Numbered from the stretch's first letter, positions 1-8,118 are shown. The stretch is 37,968 bases of DNA from Saprospiraceae bacterium (GCA_021604865.1 BQJU01000067.1:1-37968); one strand, 5' to 3'. The notes: generated by a model from the sequence alone, not told the origin. A program made the numbers and translations.

Positions 1-252
1 GCGAACTTCCTTACTCTGCTGTCCATTACGCTTGTTTTTTATCCCTTGAACATGTTCTTCTGAGATGTGATTGTCTAGCTCCGCAGCTAAAGCTCCCTCG
101 ATGAAATTTGCTATCAGCGGTTTTAATAGCCCTTCATCTCCGGTTAAGCCTTTGCCTGCTATTAATCCAGCTATCACCGACTTACGGTAGTTTTCAAAGT
201 CAAATTCAGGATGTTCTTGATCCTTATTCTTAGCTTGTTCTTTCTTGGCCAT
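1..252 (-). CDS. IS256-family (mutator-type) transposase, N-terminal part, runs off window
   Basis: Reading the minus strand from the ATG at 252 gives 84 residues beginning MAKKEQAKNKDQEHPEFDFE and remaining open to the window edge. The following LIAGKGLTGDEGLLKPLI, EGALAAELDNHI and KNKRNGQQSKEV segments are the classic N-terminus of IS256/mutator transposases (the xRNGxxxKxV signature preceding the DDE core). The catalytic DDE residues would lie left of position 1, so intactness cannot be judged. The element's right end must lie between the start codon and about position 341, where repeat sequence begins. The family call is from recalled motifs, not a search. Confidence 0.85.
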   Translation of the reverse strand, partial: MAKKEQAKNKDQEHPEFDFENYRKSVIAGLIAGKGLTGDEGLLKPLIANFIEGALAAELDNHISEEHVQGIKNKRNGQQSKEVR

Positions 253-341
253 AATCAAAGTTAATGTTTTTGATCCGACACAGTTCAGTGTACACTCCCT
301 TTTGAGTAGGACACATTTTGCTTCCCCCTTTTCCTTTACGA
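253..341. mobile_element. Probable right-end non-coding margin of the IS256-type element
   Basis: This stretch lies between the transposase start and the first TTTAGG-type repeat unit and resembles neither the repeat nor a gene. It contains GACACAGTTCAGTGTACACT near 277-296, the kind of TGTGT/ACAC-rich sequence found in IS256 terminal inverted repeats. The left end is outside the window, so the inverted repeat and target duplication cannot be verified and the exact boundary is uncertain. Confidence 0.45.
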
Positions 342-678
342 TTTGGAAAGAGCAATTCCATTATAAACCACCTTCGCCGCCCTAAACCTTTGCTAAACCT
401 CCCTAAACCTGTGTCCCCTAAAAGTATTGGAAAAACTGGAAGAATTGGAAAGAGCAATCCCGTTATAAACCACCTTCGCCGCCCTAAACCTTCTCAACTT
501 CCCTAAACCTGTGTTCCCTAAAAAGATTGGAAAAACTGGAAGAACTGGAAAGAGCAATTCCGTTCTAAACCACCTTCGCCGCCCTAAACCTTTGCTAAAC
601 CTCCTAAACCTATTTCAACCCTTACAGTCCCTCTTGTCCACACTCCTCCTAAGCCCTAAAACCTACCGCCCAATCCAC
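342..678 (-). repeat. TTTAGG-rich intergenic repeat array 3' of porX (about 100-bp units)
   Basis: Three tandem copies share TGGAAAGAGCAAT (starting at 344, 446 and 546), then AAACCACCTTCGCCGCCCTA and CCTAAACC motifs, then an ATTGGAAAAACTGGAAGA linker. Unit spacing is 102 and 100 bp. The gene-proximal end (about 625-670) holds GTCCCTCTTGTCCACACTCC and GCCCTAAAACCTACCGCC. Read on the minus strand this is the same sequence family and the same orientation, relative to the upstream gene, as the array after cysN at 37200-37968. Open frames on the plus strand here are translated repeat. The leftmost unit is cut where the IS element begins. Confidence 0.9.
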
Positions 679-2232
679 CTATCTGGTGCGCATTCTTATG
701 ACTGGACAAATCAGTTCTTCCAGGGAAATGCCACCATGTTGGAAGGTATCCTTATAATAGTTGTGGTAATAATTGTAGTTATTAGGATAGAGGAAAAATT
801 TATCTTCCTTAGCAAAAATGAAGGTAGAGCTCACATTTGGCCGGGGCAGCATGGCCTTTGCCGGGTCGCGGACTTCCAGGACATCCCTACGGTCGTATTG
901 CAGGTTTTTACCCACTTTATAGCGAAGGTTGGTCGTCGTCTCGCGGTCACCGATTACTTTAGAAGGTTGATTGACGCGGATAGTGCCATGATCGGTGGTA
1001 ATGATGAGTTGTACATCTCTTTCGGCTACACGCCGCAGGGCCGCCCAGATGGGAGAATTTTCAAACCATGATCGCGTCAGGGAACGGTAGGCTTTTTCAT
1101 CACCCGCCAATTCTTTCAGCACTTCCATTTCTGTACGGGCGTGCGACAACATATCGATAAAGTTGTACACGATAACCGTAAGATCGTTATTGGTATAGTT
1201 TAAAATGCGGTCCTGAACTTGCTTAGCGTAGTGTACATTGGTGACTTTGTGGTAATCAAACTTAATGTCCTTACGGATAATACGCCGCACCTGCTCCGAC
1301 AGCAAGTCGTGTTCATGCTGATTTTTGCCACCTTCATCATTGTCGTTTTTCCACCATTCAGGATAATGTTTTTCAATTTCAGAAGGCATCATACCAGCAA
1401 ATATAGCATTGCGACTATACTGAGTGGCTGTAGGCAAAATGCTGTAAAAATAATCCTCTTCTTCCATCCGAAAAACTTCGGAAATAATGGGTTCTATCAC
1501 CTTCCACTGGTCCATGCGCAGGTTATCCAACAATAAGACAATAGTGGGAACATCGTCTTTCAAATGAGGAAAAATTTTGGACTGCATCAGGTTGTGTGAC
1601 ATGACGGGTCCATTGCCTTTTCCAATCCAATCCATGTAATTATTGATGACGTATTTAGAAAATGAAGCATTGGCTTCACTTTTTTGCATGGAGAGGATAT
1701 CGCCCATCTGAGTGGAATTGGAATCATCAATTTTGATCTCCCAATTGATGATTTTTTTATAGATATCTACCCATTGTTCATAATCCAGCCCACTATTGAT
1801 TTCCATTAAAATCTGTCGAAACTCCTGCTGATAGTCGGAGGATGTTTTTTCGCGAACGAGGCGTTTATTGTCGATAATTTTCTTGAGCGTCAACAAAATC
1901 TGGTTAGGGTTGACCGGTTTGATCAGGTAATCCGTAATCTGTGAACCGAGAGCTTCTTCCATCACGGTTTCAGCCTCATTTTTGGTGATCATAACTACGG
2001 GTAATGTAGGATAACTCTCCTTAATTTTAGCCAGTGTTTCCAAACCCGTAATACCAGGCATACTTTCATCCAGAAAGACTACATCTAGGTCATTGTTTTC
2101 TTCACATTCTTCCAGGGCATCGTAGCCGTTGGTGACTGGAATGACTTCATAACCTTTCTTTTCGAGAAACAACAGTTGGGGTTTAAGCAAATCAATTTCA
2201 TCATCTGCCCAAAGTATTTTGATTTTATCCAT
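679..2232 (-). CDS. porX: PorX-type two-component response regulator with PglZ/alkaline-phosphatase-like output domain
   Basis: The 517-residue protein has an N-terminal CheY-like receiver (about 4-120): acidic pocket D10/D11, phospho-acceptor D55 in FLDESMPG, switch T83 in MITK and K105 in LIKP. After a helical linker, residues about 225-515 form a PglZ domain of the alkaline phosphatase superfamily with expected metal ligands: D236 in LLLDNLR, T270 in TATQYSR, D360/H364 in NFIDMLSH, D414/H415 in TTDHG and H499 in QHGGIS. In Porphyromonas and Flavobacterium PorX works with the kinase PorY to control type IX secretion, and its output domain acts on nucleotides. No PorY is in the window. The ATG at 2232 is just upstream of the receiver's first strand. 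Its 3' end borders the repeat array. Confidence 0.93.
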   Translation of the reverse strand: MDKIKILWADDEIDLLKPQLLFLEKKGYEVIPVTNGYDALEECEENNDLDVVFLDESMPGITGLETLAKIKESYPTLPVVMITKNEAETVMEEALGSQITDYLIKPVNPNQILLTLKKIIDNKRLVREKTSSDYQQEFRQILMEINSGLDYEQWVDIYKKIINWEIKIDDSNSTQMGDILSMQKSEANASFSKYVINNYMDWIGKGNGPVMSHNLMQSKIFPHLKDDVPTIVLLLDNLRMDQWKVIEPIISEVFRMEEEDYFYSILPTATQYSRNAIFAGMMPSEIEKHYPEWWKNDNDEGGKNQHEHDLLSEQVRRIIRKDIKFDYHKVTNVHYAKQVQDRILNYTNNDLTVIVYNFIDMLSHARTEMEVLKELAGDEKAYRSLTRSWFENSPIWAALRRVAERDVQLIITTDHGTIRVNQPSKVIGDRETTTNLRYKVGKNLQYDRRDVLEVRDPAKAMLPRPNVSSTFIFAKEDKFFLYPNNYNYYHNYYKDTFQHGGISLEELICPVIRMRTR

Positions 2233-2466
2233 GTAGCCGGTTTGTTTATGAAGGTCTGTAAATTTCCTAATTGATTCTTAGCGTTGGTCTAATCTTAATC
2301 AATTTATTTGCTCATTTATTGCCCAAAGCGCGGAAGATAGGAAAAGAATGTTAAAGACAGCTTTTCTAATATTACTATTTTTTACAACTAATTCCCCGCT
2401 CATTCCTTTTAAAGTAATTAGTTTAGAGCTTGTTTTAAGCTTATTCAAATGCAGAGAAGACCAAAT

Positions 2467-3687
2467 ATGAATCGCAAGAAAATACTTAACGATCCAGTCT
2501 ATGGATTTGTCAACATTCCCTATGGCATATTGTTCGATTTGGTGGAACATCCTTATTTCCAGCGATTACGTCGCATCAAACAAGTCAGTCTGACCCATTA
2601 CGTTTATCCGGGGGCTTTGCATACTCGTTTTCACCATGCACTAGGTGCGTTGCATTTGATGAGCCAGGCCATTGAGGTACTGCGTAGCAAAGGGACAGAA
2701 ATTTCTGAAGAGGAAGCCACTGCCGTATCCATTGCCATTTTGTTGCACGACATTGGGCATGGACCTTTTTCCCATACATTGGAGCACACCCTGATCAATG
2801 TACATCACGAAGAGTTGTCCATCTTGTTTATGGAGCGGCTCAATCAAATATTCAATGGACAGTTGGATCTTGCCATTACGGTATTTAAAGATGAATACCC
2901 CAAAAAGTTTCTGCACCAGCTGGTATCCGGCCAGCTTGATATGGACCGTTTGGATTACCTCAACCGCGATAGTTTTTTTACCGGAGTACATGAAGGGGTT
3001 ATCGGCTACGACCGCATCATCAAAATGCTGGATGTACACGACGGAGAATTAGTGGTTGAAGAAAAAGGCATCTATTCGATCGAAAAATTCCTGATTGCTC
3101 GTCGGCTGATGTATTGGCAGGTGTATCTGCACAAAACGGTGTTGTCGGCGGAACTAATGATGGTACAAGCCCTGAAACGCGCCAAACTCCTAGCACAAAA
3201 TGGTGTTGTGCTGGAGATGCCCAGCAATCTTCGTTTTTTTCTGGATGACAATCTCACCCGAGAAGATTTTAAGACTCAGCCCGAAACTCTACTCGATCAC
3301 TTTTCCGCTCTGGACGACCACGATATCGTTTCCGGCCTGAAAGCGTGGCAATCCGCTCCCGATCCCATCCTGTCCTATTTTTCGAAATGCCTCATCCAAC
3401 GCCGACTATTCAAACTGGAATTCCACAATGAACCAATTCCCAAATCTCATGTTGATGGCATCCGTGAAAAATTAATGGGCTATCCGTTTTTTACGGAAGA
3501 ATGGCTACCCTACCTGCTGATTTCGGGCAAGGAAACCAATAGCGCCTACAATACTTTCAATGACGAAATCAAAATTCTCTTCAAAGATGGCCAGGTGCTA
3601 CCCATGTCTATGGTGGTAGATCATGGTGTTCAGCCACGGATTTTCACGAAACATTATTTGTGTTACCCGAAGGGGGGAAGTGTATGA
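2467..3687 (+). CDS. HD-domain metal-dependent phosphohydrolase (COG1078-like)
   Basis: A 406-residue cytosolic protein opening MNRKKILNDPVYGFVNI, the standard start of COG1078 (dGTPase-related) HD proteins; an in-frame ATG at 2449 would add six residues, but homologues as I recall them begin here. Metal-site motifs are RFHHALG (H56/H57), LLHDIGHGPFSH (H94/D95, H98) and GQLDMDRLDYL (D158, D160). The family hydrolyses nucleotide phosphates, and some members act on dNTPs or second messengers; the substrate here is unknown. It is transcribed divergently from porX across about 230 bp, an arrangement I recall from other Bacteroidota but could not check. No frameshift is visible. Confidence 0.9.
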   Translation: MNRKKILNDPVYGFVNIPYGILFDLVEHPYFQRLRRIKQVSLTHYVYPGALHTRFHHALGALHLMSQAIEVLRSKGTEISEEEATAVSIAILLHDIGHGPFSHTLEHTLINVHHEELSILFMERLNQIFNGQLDLAITVFKDEYPKKFLHQLVSGQLDMDRLDYLNRDSFFTGVHEGVIGYDRIIKMLDVHDGELVVEEKGIYSIEKFLIARRLMYWQVYLHKTVLSAELMMVQALKRAKLLAQNGVVLEMPSNLRFFLDDNLTREDFKTQPETLLDHFSALDDHDIVSGLKAWQSAPDPILSYFSKCLIQRRLFKLEFHNEPIPKSHVDGIREKLMGYPFFTEEWLPYLLISGKETNSAYNTFNDEIKILFKDGQVLPMSMVVDHGVQPRIFTKHYLCYPKGGSV

Positions 3688-3943
3688 GGGAGTATTGGGT
3701 GTGATAGGTGCGACTACGCTGTAGTTGAAAACCGTGACGTTATTACGAGCTAACAAATTTAGGCCACGCTGTGGTCCAAGGCGATGGTGCTTTTGAAAGA
3801 TTTGTTCCAACCATAGCACAAAGCGATCTTCTAATCCACAACCTGTGACGAATTCTCCAAAATAAGTCTCCATACCAGATGTTAGCATTCAATTCCATTT
3901 TTCAAAAGGAAATTTTTAACTTTCGGAATAAAATTTCCTGAGT
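3688..3943. other. Intergenic region with small palindromes; no convincing gene
   Basis: The region between the HD-protein stop and the sigma-factor start contains the palindromes GACTACGCTGTAGTT (3712-3726) and GGCCACGCTGTGGTC (3762-3776). A 96-codon open frame crosses it on the minus strand (3598-3888) but overlaps the end of the HD gene and the dispersed repeat, so I do not call it. TAACTTTC at 3917-3924 is a near match to the Bacteroidota -7 element and sits about 20 bp before the sigma-factor start. Confidence 0.5.
3709..3777 (-). repeat. Dispersed double-palindrome repeat, copy 1
   Basis: Read on the minus strand, this stretch aligns over about 70 bp with 37603-37672. Both have GACCAC-3 nt-GTGG(T/C)C, then AAATT..TGTTAGC, an A-rich centre with an ACG/CCG core, then TTTTC(A/G)ACTACAGCGTAGTC and GCA. 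The two mini-hairpins (6-bp stems, 3-nt loops) are kept while the sequence between them drifts, suggesting a structured element rather than chance. Confidence 0.7.
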
Positions 3944-4537
3944 GTGCCAATAGACAAAGTAAAACGAAAAGGACTCGATCAACTTACGGACTTTGAGATA
4001 ATCAAGCTCATTCTGGATAAAGGGGAAAAGGATTTGCTCGAAATATTGTATGACCGATATTCTTCAAAAGTTTATTTCAAGTGTTTAGGTATCGTAGGAA
4101 ATAAAGAGACCTCCAAGGATTTGGCTCATGACATTATGATTAAAATATTTCTCAATCTGTCAAAATTCCGGGGGACTTCTGAATTTTCACTGTGGGTACA
4201 TTCCATTACCTACAATTACTGTATGGATCACCTTCGAAAAGGGAAGCGATTGAAGTACGAGTCTTATGAGGTCAAAGATTATGAGCGGATTTCTACAGCA
4301 GAAATAGAGTTGGAAAATAAAATCCTGTCAGATTTAAAATTAGTTCAGTTGGAAGTCTTATTACATGAACTAAAACCGGAAGATAAAATTATCCTGATGA
4401 TGCGTTACCAGGATAGTATGTCGGTAAAACAAATTTCACAAACGCTTTCTATAGGCGAAAGTGCGGTGAAAATGCGTTTAAAAAGAGGCAGAGACCGATT
4501 GGCTGATCTATTAAAAGAAGCGCAGCATGAAGAATGA
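3944..4537 (+). CDS. ECF-subfamily RNA polymerase sigma factor
   Basis: 197 residues from a GTG start. Region 2 lies at about 30-100 (LYDRYSSKVYFKCLGIVG, then DLAHDIMIKIFLNLSKF, then LWVHSITYNYCMDHLRKGKR) and region 4 at about 135-190 (LKPEDKIILMMRYQDSMSVK, then ISQTLSIGESAVKMRLKRGR, a sigma-4 helix-turn-helix). No region 1.1 or 3 is seen, as expected for ECF sigmas. It overlaps the next small gene by 11 bp, implying translational coupling, and heads a same-strand run of envelope genes. The following small protein has no membrane helix, so if it is an anti-sigma it is not the usual FecR type. Whether this is the PorX partner SigP cannot be decided from sequence. Confidence 0.93.
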   Translation: MPIDKVKRKGLDQLTDFEIIKLILDKGEKDLLEILYDRYSSKVYFKCLGIVGNKETSKDLAHDIMIKIFLNLSKFRGTSEFSLWVHSITYNYCMDHLRKGKRLKYESYEVKDYERISTAEIELENKILSDLKLVQLEVLLHELKPEDKIILMMRYQDSMSVKQISQTLSIGESAVKMRLKRGRDRLADLLKEAQHEE

Positions 4538-4745
4538 TAATAAAATCAAAGCAAACCTGGAAGAACAGTTCAAACAACTAATTCCGGATGAAAATGCACC
4601 TGAGGAATTAAAAAAAGAGGTTTTCAACACTATCGACACCCTAAATCTATTAGGAGATATCGCCGATCTGTTTACCTCTAAATTTACTCAGACAAAAGCA
4701 ACCTTTTTAGATTTGACTCAAAATGATGATTCTGAAGAACAATAA
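4527..4745 (+). CDS. Small acidic protein coupled to the sigma factor (unrecognised)
   Basis: A 72-residue acidic, soluble, probably helical protein (MKNDNKIKANLEEQFKQLI, later DENAPEELKKEVFNTIDTL and a QNDDSEEQ tail). It starts inside the sigma gene with an 11-bp overlap, so the two are almost certainly co-translated. I do not recognise a family. Position and size suggest a role in controlling the sigma factor, such as a minimal anti-sigma, but there is no zinc-binding HxxxCxxC motif and no transmembrane segment. The gene call rests on the overlap and coding-like composition. Confidence 0.72.
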   Translation: MKNDNKIKANLEEQFKQLIPDENAPEELKKEVFNTIDTLNLLGDIADLFTSKFTQTKATFLDLTQNDDSEEQ

Positions 4746-4908
4746 TCTGTGCCCATAAATCGCCCTGCCAAGAGCAAGGTTTTATCAAAACTGCACCAGG
4801 TTTTCCTTTCCTTCCCATCTTCACATATTCTCCTTATAAATAACGAGCCATTTCCTGTGACCAAATGTTCAATGCCCAGTCTCTATACAAATCAAAAAAT
4901 TGAATCAA

Positions 4909-5112
4909 ATGATTTTTTTAGCCAAATTTTCAAGTGAATCTGTTACGCTCATTGGAATAGTTTGGATCATTTTCTCGATCCTGCTAACCATCTTTTTGAG
5001 TAAGATCACGAGAGGCAAAAAAAGAAATGCACAAAAAAGGTCCTATCCTCATGAAGGGGATAACTACCTGATTATTCCATTTGTAAGGGGTGAAAATTTT
5101 TCCATTAGATAG
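4909..5112 (+). CDS. Small single-pass membrane protein (hypothetical)
   Basis: 67 residues from the ATG at 4909. A hydrophobic segment at about 13-35 (VTLIGIVWIIFSILLTIFLS) is followed by a strongly basic stretch (KITRGKKRNAQKR), which by the positive-inside rule puts the C-terminus in the cytoplasm. It lies between the small acidic protein and the MscS-like channel on the same strand, with gaps of about 163 and 85 bp. No family recognised. It may be an accessory subunit of the channel or simply a small envelope protein; short ORFs like this are easily miscalled. Confidence 0.5.
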   Translation: MIFLAKFSSESVTLIGIVWIIFSILLTIFLSKITRGKKRNAQKRSYPHEGDNYLIIPFVRGENFSIR

Positions 5113-5197
5113 TTAATTCTCCAAATGGTCTTTAAATTTAGTGACCAAAACAATATAGTTTAGTCTCTATTTTGAAAATTTGAAAAACCAATTAAAA

Positions 5198-6031
5198 ATG
5201 GAAGAATTCACAAACTGGTCTCAACTGTTCTTTGAATCACTCCGATCTTTCGGGCAGACATTTATGGCGGCAATCCCAGGAGTTATTGGAGCCCTCCTCG
5301 TTTTGACACTGGGATGGTTATTTGCCAGGGTGGTTTCAGGAGCTATTGGCCGATTGTTGAAAGCCATTAAATTTGATGTCCTGGCTGACAAGATCAAAGC
5401 GGGACAATTATTGGAAAAAGCAAATATCAAACAGGCTCCCAGTACTTTAATTGGAAAATTTATATACTGGATACTTATTCTTTTGGTAGTGACCACTGCC
5501 GCTGACACATTGGGATGGACGGCAGTTTCAAGAGAAATTTCCAAATTATTAAGTTATCTGCCCACCCTATTATCCGCAATTATTTTCTTTATAGTAGGCA
5601 TTTACATTGCCACTTTTGTCAAAGACGTGATCCATGGTGCTACAAAAACGTTGGGTATCAGCGCTGGCAGGATCATCAGTAGTTTTGTGTTCTACCTGCT
5701 TTTTATTCTGGTCACTTTGACGGCCCTTGATCAGGCGGGAATTGACACAACGATCATCACTTCAAACCTGTTATTGATCATTGGTGCCGTTATGGCTGCT
5801 GCTGCAATTAGCTACGGCATAGCTTCCAAGGATGTGCTGGCCAATATTCTGGCCGGATTCTTTAGCCGGAATACGTTTATGAAAGGGCAAATAATAGAAA
5901 TCGACGGCCAGGTAGGTGAAATTGTCGAAGTGAATAATGTTGCCGTTATTCTTAAACTCAATGATAAAGAACGTTTGGTGGTGCCAACCCACCAATTGAT
6001 CATCAAACAGACCAAAATTATCAACAAATAA
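5198..6031 (+). CDS. Mechanosensitive-channel (MscS) family protein with conserved TM-helix repeats
   Basis: 277 residues starting MEEFTNWSQLF; a TTG at 5180 could add six but the ATG at 5198 is preferred. Hydrophobic helices lie at about 23-50, 86-108, 121-145, 160-180 and 190-215, with the repeated pattern of paired TM helices seen in CmpX-type MscS relatives (PF05552-like). The last, Ala/Gly-rich helix (IIGAVMAAAAISYGIASKDV) resembles the pore helix, and FMKGQIIEIDGQVGEIVEVN matches the MscS beta domain. The protein ends soon after it, lacking the large C-terminal vestibule of E. coli MscS. It is 26 bp upstream of the next gene, suggesting an operon. Likely role: tension- or osmolarity-gated channel in the inner membrane. 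Confidence 0.85.
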   Translation: MEEFTNWSQLFFESLRSFGQTFMAAIPGVIGALLVLTLGWLFARVVSGAIGRLLKAIKFDVLADKIKAGQLLEKANIKQAPSTLIGKFIYWILILLVVTTAADTLGWTAVSREISKLLSYLPTLLSAIIFFIVGIYIATFVKDVIHGATKTLGISAGRIISSFVFYLLFILVTLTALDQAGIDTTIITSNLLLIIGAVMAAAAISYGIASKDVLANILAGFFSRNTFMKGQIIEIDGQVGEIVEVNNVAVILKLNDKERLVVPTHQLIIKQTKIINK

Positions 6032-6057
6032 GCTGGATTTAATTTAAACCAAAAACA

Positions 6058-7251
6058 ATGAAAAAGTTAAGCTTGGTCCTAGTGGCCACTATGGGAATGC
6101 TATGTTCTGTTTTCAGTCAATATGCTTCTGTAAACTTCGATTTGGAGAAAAACTATTTTAATGAAGGGCAACCGCTACCGGCGGAAAAGAACCTGATGTT
6201 CACTGGTTTAGTACCAGAGGGGATCGATATCATCGAAATCAATATCTTTCCTTCAAAATCAAAAAATGAAAACAACCGGCTGTATCAGGCAGCCTGGAAG
6301 GACTTTGACAACAGCACAAATACGAATTTTTCGCTGGCAGTAAATTATCCTTTACGAGCCTCTGATAATTACGACTTTCGCCTGGATTTTTTCCGTAAGA
6401 TAAGTGCCAAGGAACAACAGGAGTTGAAAGACAGAATGGTTGAGATGGCCAACGCTTACCTCAATGCCAATATCAGCATCAAAGGCAACAGTATGACGTT
6501 AGCCAAAAGCGAAAAGAAAATGGTGGCTGACCTGAATGAGCTTGTTCAACAGGCCCTCAGAGAATACCGTACACAGGATGGCATTAGCTTGGAGGAGTTT
6601 TCAGAAACCATTAAACAAAAGCTTGCGCAAATTGAAAATGTAGACTTTGGTAAAATGCCAAGAGATACCTCCGCCTCGCAAGAAACCATCCGAAGGGAAT
6701 CAGCTGCAACAGGAAAAATGACGGAACTGGAAAATGCCATCACCTCCAAAATCCATAGAGTGATGGACAAACAATGGAGCAAATTGGCCACCAGCCGTTA
6801 TGTAGACGATTATGAAACGGAACAAAAGAAAGGAAGCTTTTCTGTCAATGTAGGTTATGGCGGCGTCTATCTCGATGGCAACCTGAATAACATCTCCTAT
6901 GGTGCTTCCCCATACCTCGGCCTCTCCTTTCCTTTAGGCAATAGTACCCTTGCACCCAAATTCATGAGGAATTCTTCCATAACCGTCGGTGCCTTTTTGC
7001 AAAACTTTGAGGATGAAACGGGTAACAAGATCAGCGGATTTATCATTGACAAACCCCTTTACCTGGGGCTTGATTACAAATTATTTGAATTTGTCCGCTT
7101 TAATGCAGGCGCTGCCTTCCTGGAAAAAACAGAAAAAACGATCACCAATGAAGGAGGGGTAGATGTGATAGAAACCAACAAAAATGTCTTGATCCGACCC
7201 TTTATTGGTATCAGTGCCAGAATTGACCTTTCCATTGGCTTTGGCAAGTAA
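6058..7251 (+). CDS. Secreted protein with predicted beta-strand-rich C-terminus (unrecognised)
   Basis: 397 residues with a clear signal peptide (MKKLSLVLVATMGMLCSVFS, cleavage likely near residue 21). Residues about 115-255 are helical and charged (KISAKEQQELKDRMVEMANA and onwards). Residues about 265-397 show alternating short hydrophobic strands (FSVNVGYGGVYLDG, YGASPYLGLSFPLG, SITVGAFLQNF, PLYLGLDYKLF, VRFNAGAAFLEK, IRPFIGISARIDLSIGF), the look of an outer-membrane beta barrel or a porin-like fold. It follows the channel gene by 26 bp and probably shares its transcript. A strong terminator comes downstream at 7336-7381. Function is not inferred beyond an envelope location. Confidence 0.8.
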   Translation: MKKLSLVLVATMGMLCSVFSQYASVNFDLEKNYFNEGQPLPAEKNLMFTGLVPEGIDIIEINIFPSKSKNENNRLYQAAWKDFDNSTNTNFSLAVNYPLRASDNYDFRLDFFRKISAKEQQELKDRMVEMANAYLNANISIKGNSMTLAKSEKKMVADLNELVQQALREYRTQDGISLEEFSETIKQKLAQIENVDFGKMPRDTSASQETIRRESAATGKMTELENAITSKIHRVMDKQWSKLATSRYVDDYETEQKKGSFSVNVGYGGVYLDGNLNNISYGASPYLGLSFPLGNSTLAPKFMRNSSITVGAFLQNFEDETGNKISGFIIDKPLYLGLDYKLFEFVRFNAGAAFLEKTEKTITNEGGVDVIETNKNVLIRPFIGISARIDLSIGFGK

Positions 7252-7335
7252 CAAAAACTGAAAGGTGCTGTCAAAAGTCATTTTATACTGGTCTGACTGC
7301 CTTTAATATTAGTTAGGTCAACTATTCTTAAAATT

Positions 7336-7381
7336 GGGTGCAGCGTTGAGGCCATAACCTTGTACTACTGCACCCTTTTTT
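7336..7381 (+). terminator. Intrinsic terminator (or attenuator) directly before the 7396 gene
   Basis: GGGTGCAG (7336-7343) pairs with CTGCACCC (7368-7375) and is followed by six T (7376-7381), a textbook rho-independent terminator for the genes ending at 7251. It stops only 14 nt before the ATG at 7396. Transcription of that gene must therefore either start almost at the ATG or read through the hairpin. Confidence 0.8.
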
Positions 7382-7395
7382 AAATTTCAAAAATC

Positions 7396-7971
7396 ATGAC
7401 AGAAGAAAAAAAACAAGCCGGTCATTTTCACCGCAATAGAGGGTTTTATATGTTGCTTTTTGCCGCAATAACCTTGACAACTTTCTTATCAATCAGTAAA
7501 AACATGGCCTTAAAACAACAAGCCAGGGCATTTGCTGAGGAAAAAACAGCCTTCCTGGAGCAGGCACAACAAGCTGTTAACACAAACACCCAAAAGCAAC
7601 TGGATATAATGATGAAAACTTTTGTTTGGGCCGTACGTGGGGAAATGACTAGAGGCAATATGGAACAGGTGAACCAGTATTTCAAACAATTGGTAAAGAC
7701 TGATAATATCAAGGAAATCACCCTAGTTGATAAAACCGGCAAAATCCTGATTTCAACCAATAAAAAGAATGAAGGCAGTCAGCTAGCCAACGAATACTCG
7801 GAAACAGTGCTTAAGTCAGAAGAGGTGAATGTTATAGACAAAGCAGATAAAAAAATTGTGGTCGCTCCTGTTATGGACCTGGATAGCCGAATGGGCTCTT
7901 TGATGATCATTTACCAACCTGACCGGTTTACCTTGTCTACTTCTATAGAATTGATAAAATCAGATCAATAG
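7396..7971 (+). CDS. Membrane-anchored periplasmic sensor-like protein (Cache/PDC-like, no output domain)
   Basis: 191 residues: a cytoplasmic N-tail, one TM helix (about 17-35, GFYMLLFAAITLTTFLSI), a Gln/Ala-rich helix (about 38-70), then a globular part. The segment TDNIKEITLVDKTGKILIST followed by NKKNEGSQL resembles the core strands of Cache/PDC sensory domains of chemoreceptors and histidine kinases (xxxxVDxxGxIxxST). No kinase, HAMP or methyl-accepting segment follows, so the protein ends where an output domain would be expected. It might act as a co-receptor or ligand-binding partner of another membrane protein. The gene is complete, with stop at 7969-7971. Confidence 0.7.
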   Translation: MTEEKKQAGHFHRNRGFYMLLFAAITLTTFLSISKNMALKQQARAFAEEKTAFLEQAQQAVNTNTQKQLDIMMKTFVWAVRGEMTRGNMEQVNQYFKQLVKTDNIKEITLVDKTGKILISTNKKNEGSQLANEYSETVLKSEEVNVIDKADKKIVVAPVMDLDSRMGSLMIIYQPDRFTLSTSIELIKSDQ

Positions 7972-8118
7972 AGATACTCAAAGACTACTTGGTTTGCAAC
8001 TTTAAAAGGAACTAGACTCACCTTTGTCAGGATTATCGGCTAGGACCTATTGCTTGAATATGCTATTGGTTTGCTGATTTATTTCACCGATGGAAAGCGA
8101 CATAATAAACTTGGAGTG

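Noticed and set aside
342-678. CCCTAAA/TTTAGGG motifs resembling plant-type telomere repeats
   Set aside because: The motif is embedded in complex 100-190 bp units between bacterial genes, not in a pure tandem array, and nothing else suggests a linear end.
318-1071. Plus-strand open frames rich in RRPKPLLNLP
   Set aside because: They translate the TTTAGG-type repeat and then run antisense to porX; the Pro/Lys/Leu pattern is an artefact of the repeat.
3598-3888. 96-codon minus-strand open frame
   Set aside because: It overlaps the HD-protein gene end and the double-palindrome repeat; no family resemblance recognised.
3944-4537. Naming the ECF sigma factor SigP because porX is nearby
   Set aside because: Proximity alone is weak; the genes are separated by the HD gene and transcribed differently, and no SigP-specific signature is known to me.
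4749-4937. 62-codon open frame with GTG start after the small acidic protein
   Set aside because: Overlaps the better-supported small TM protein frame and has no coding-like features.
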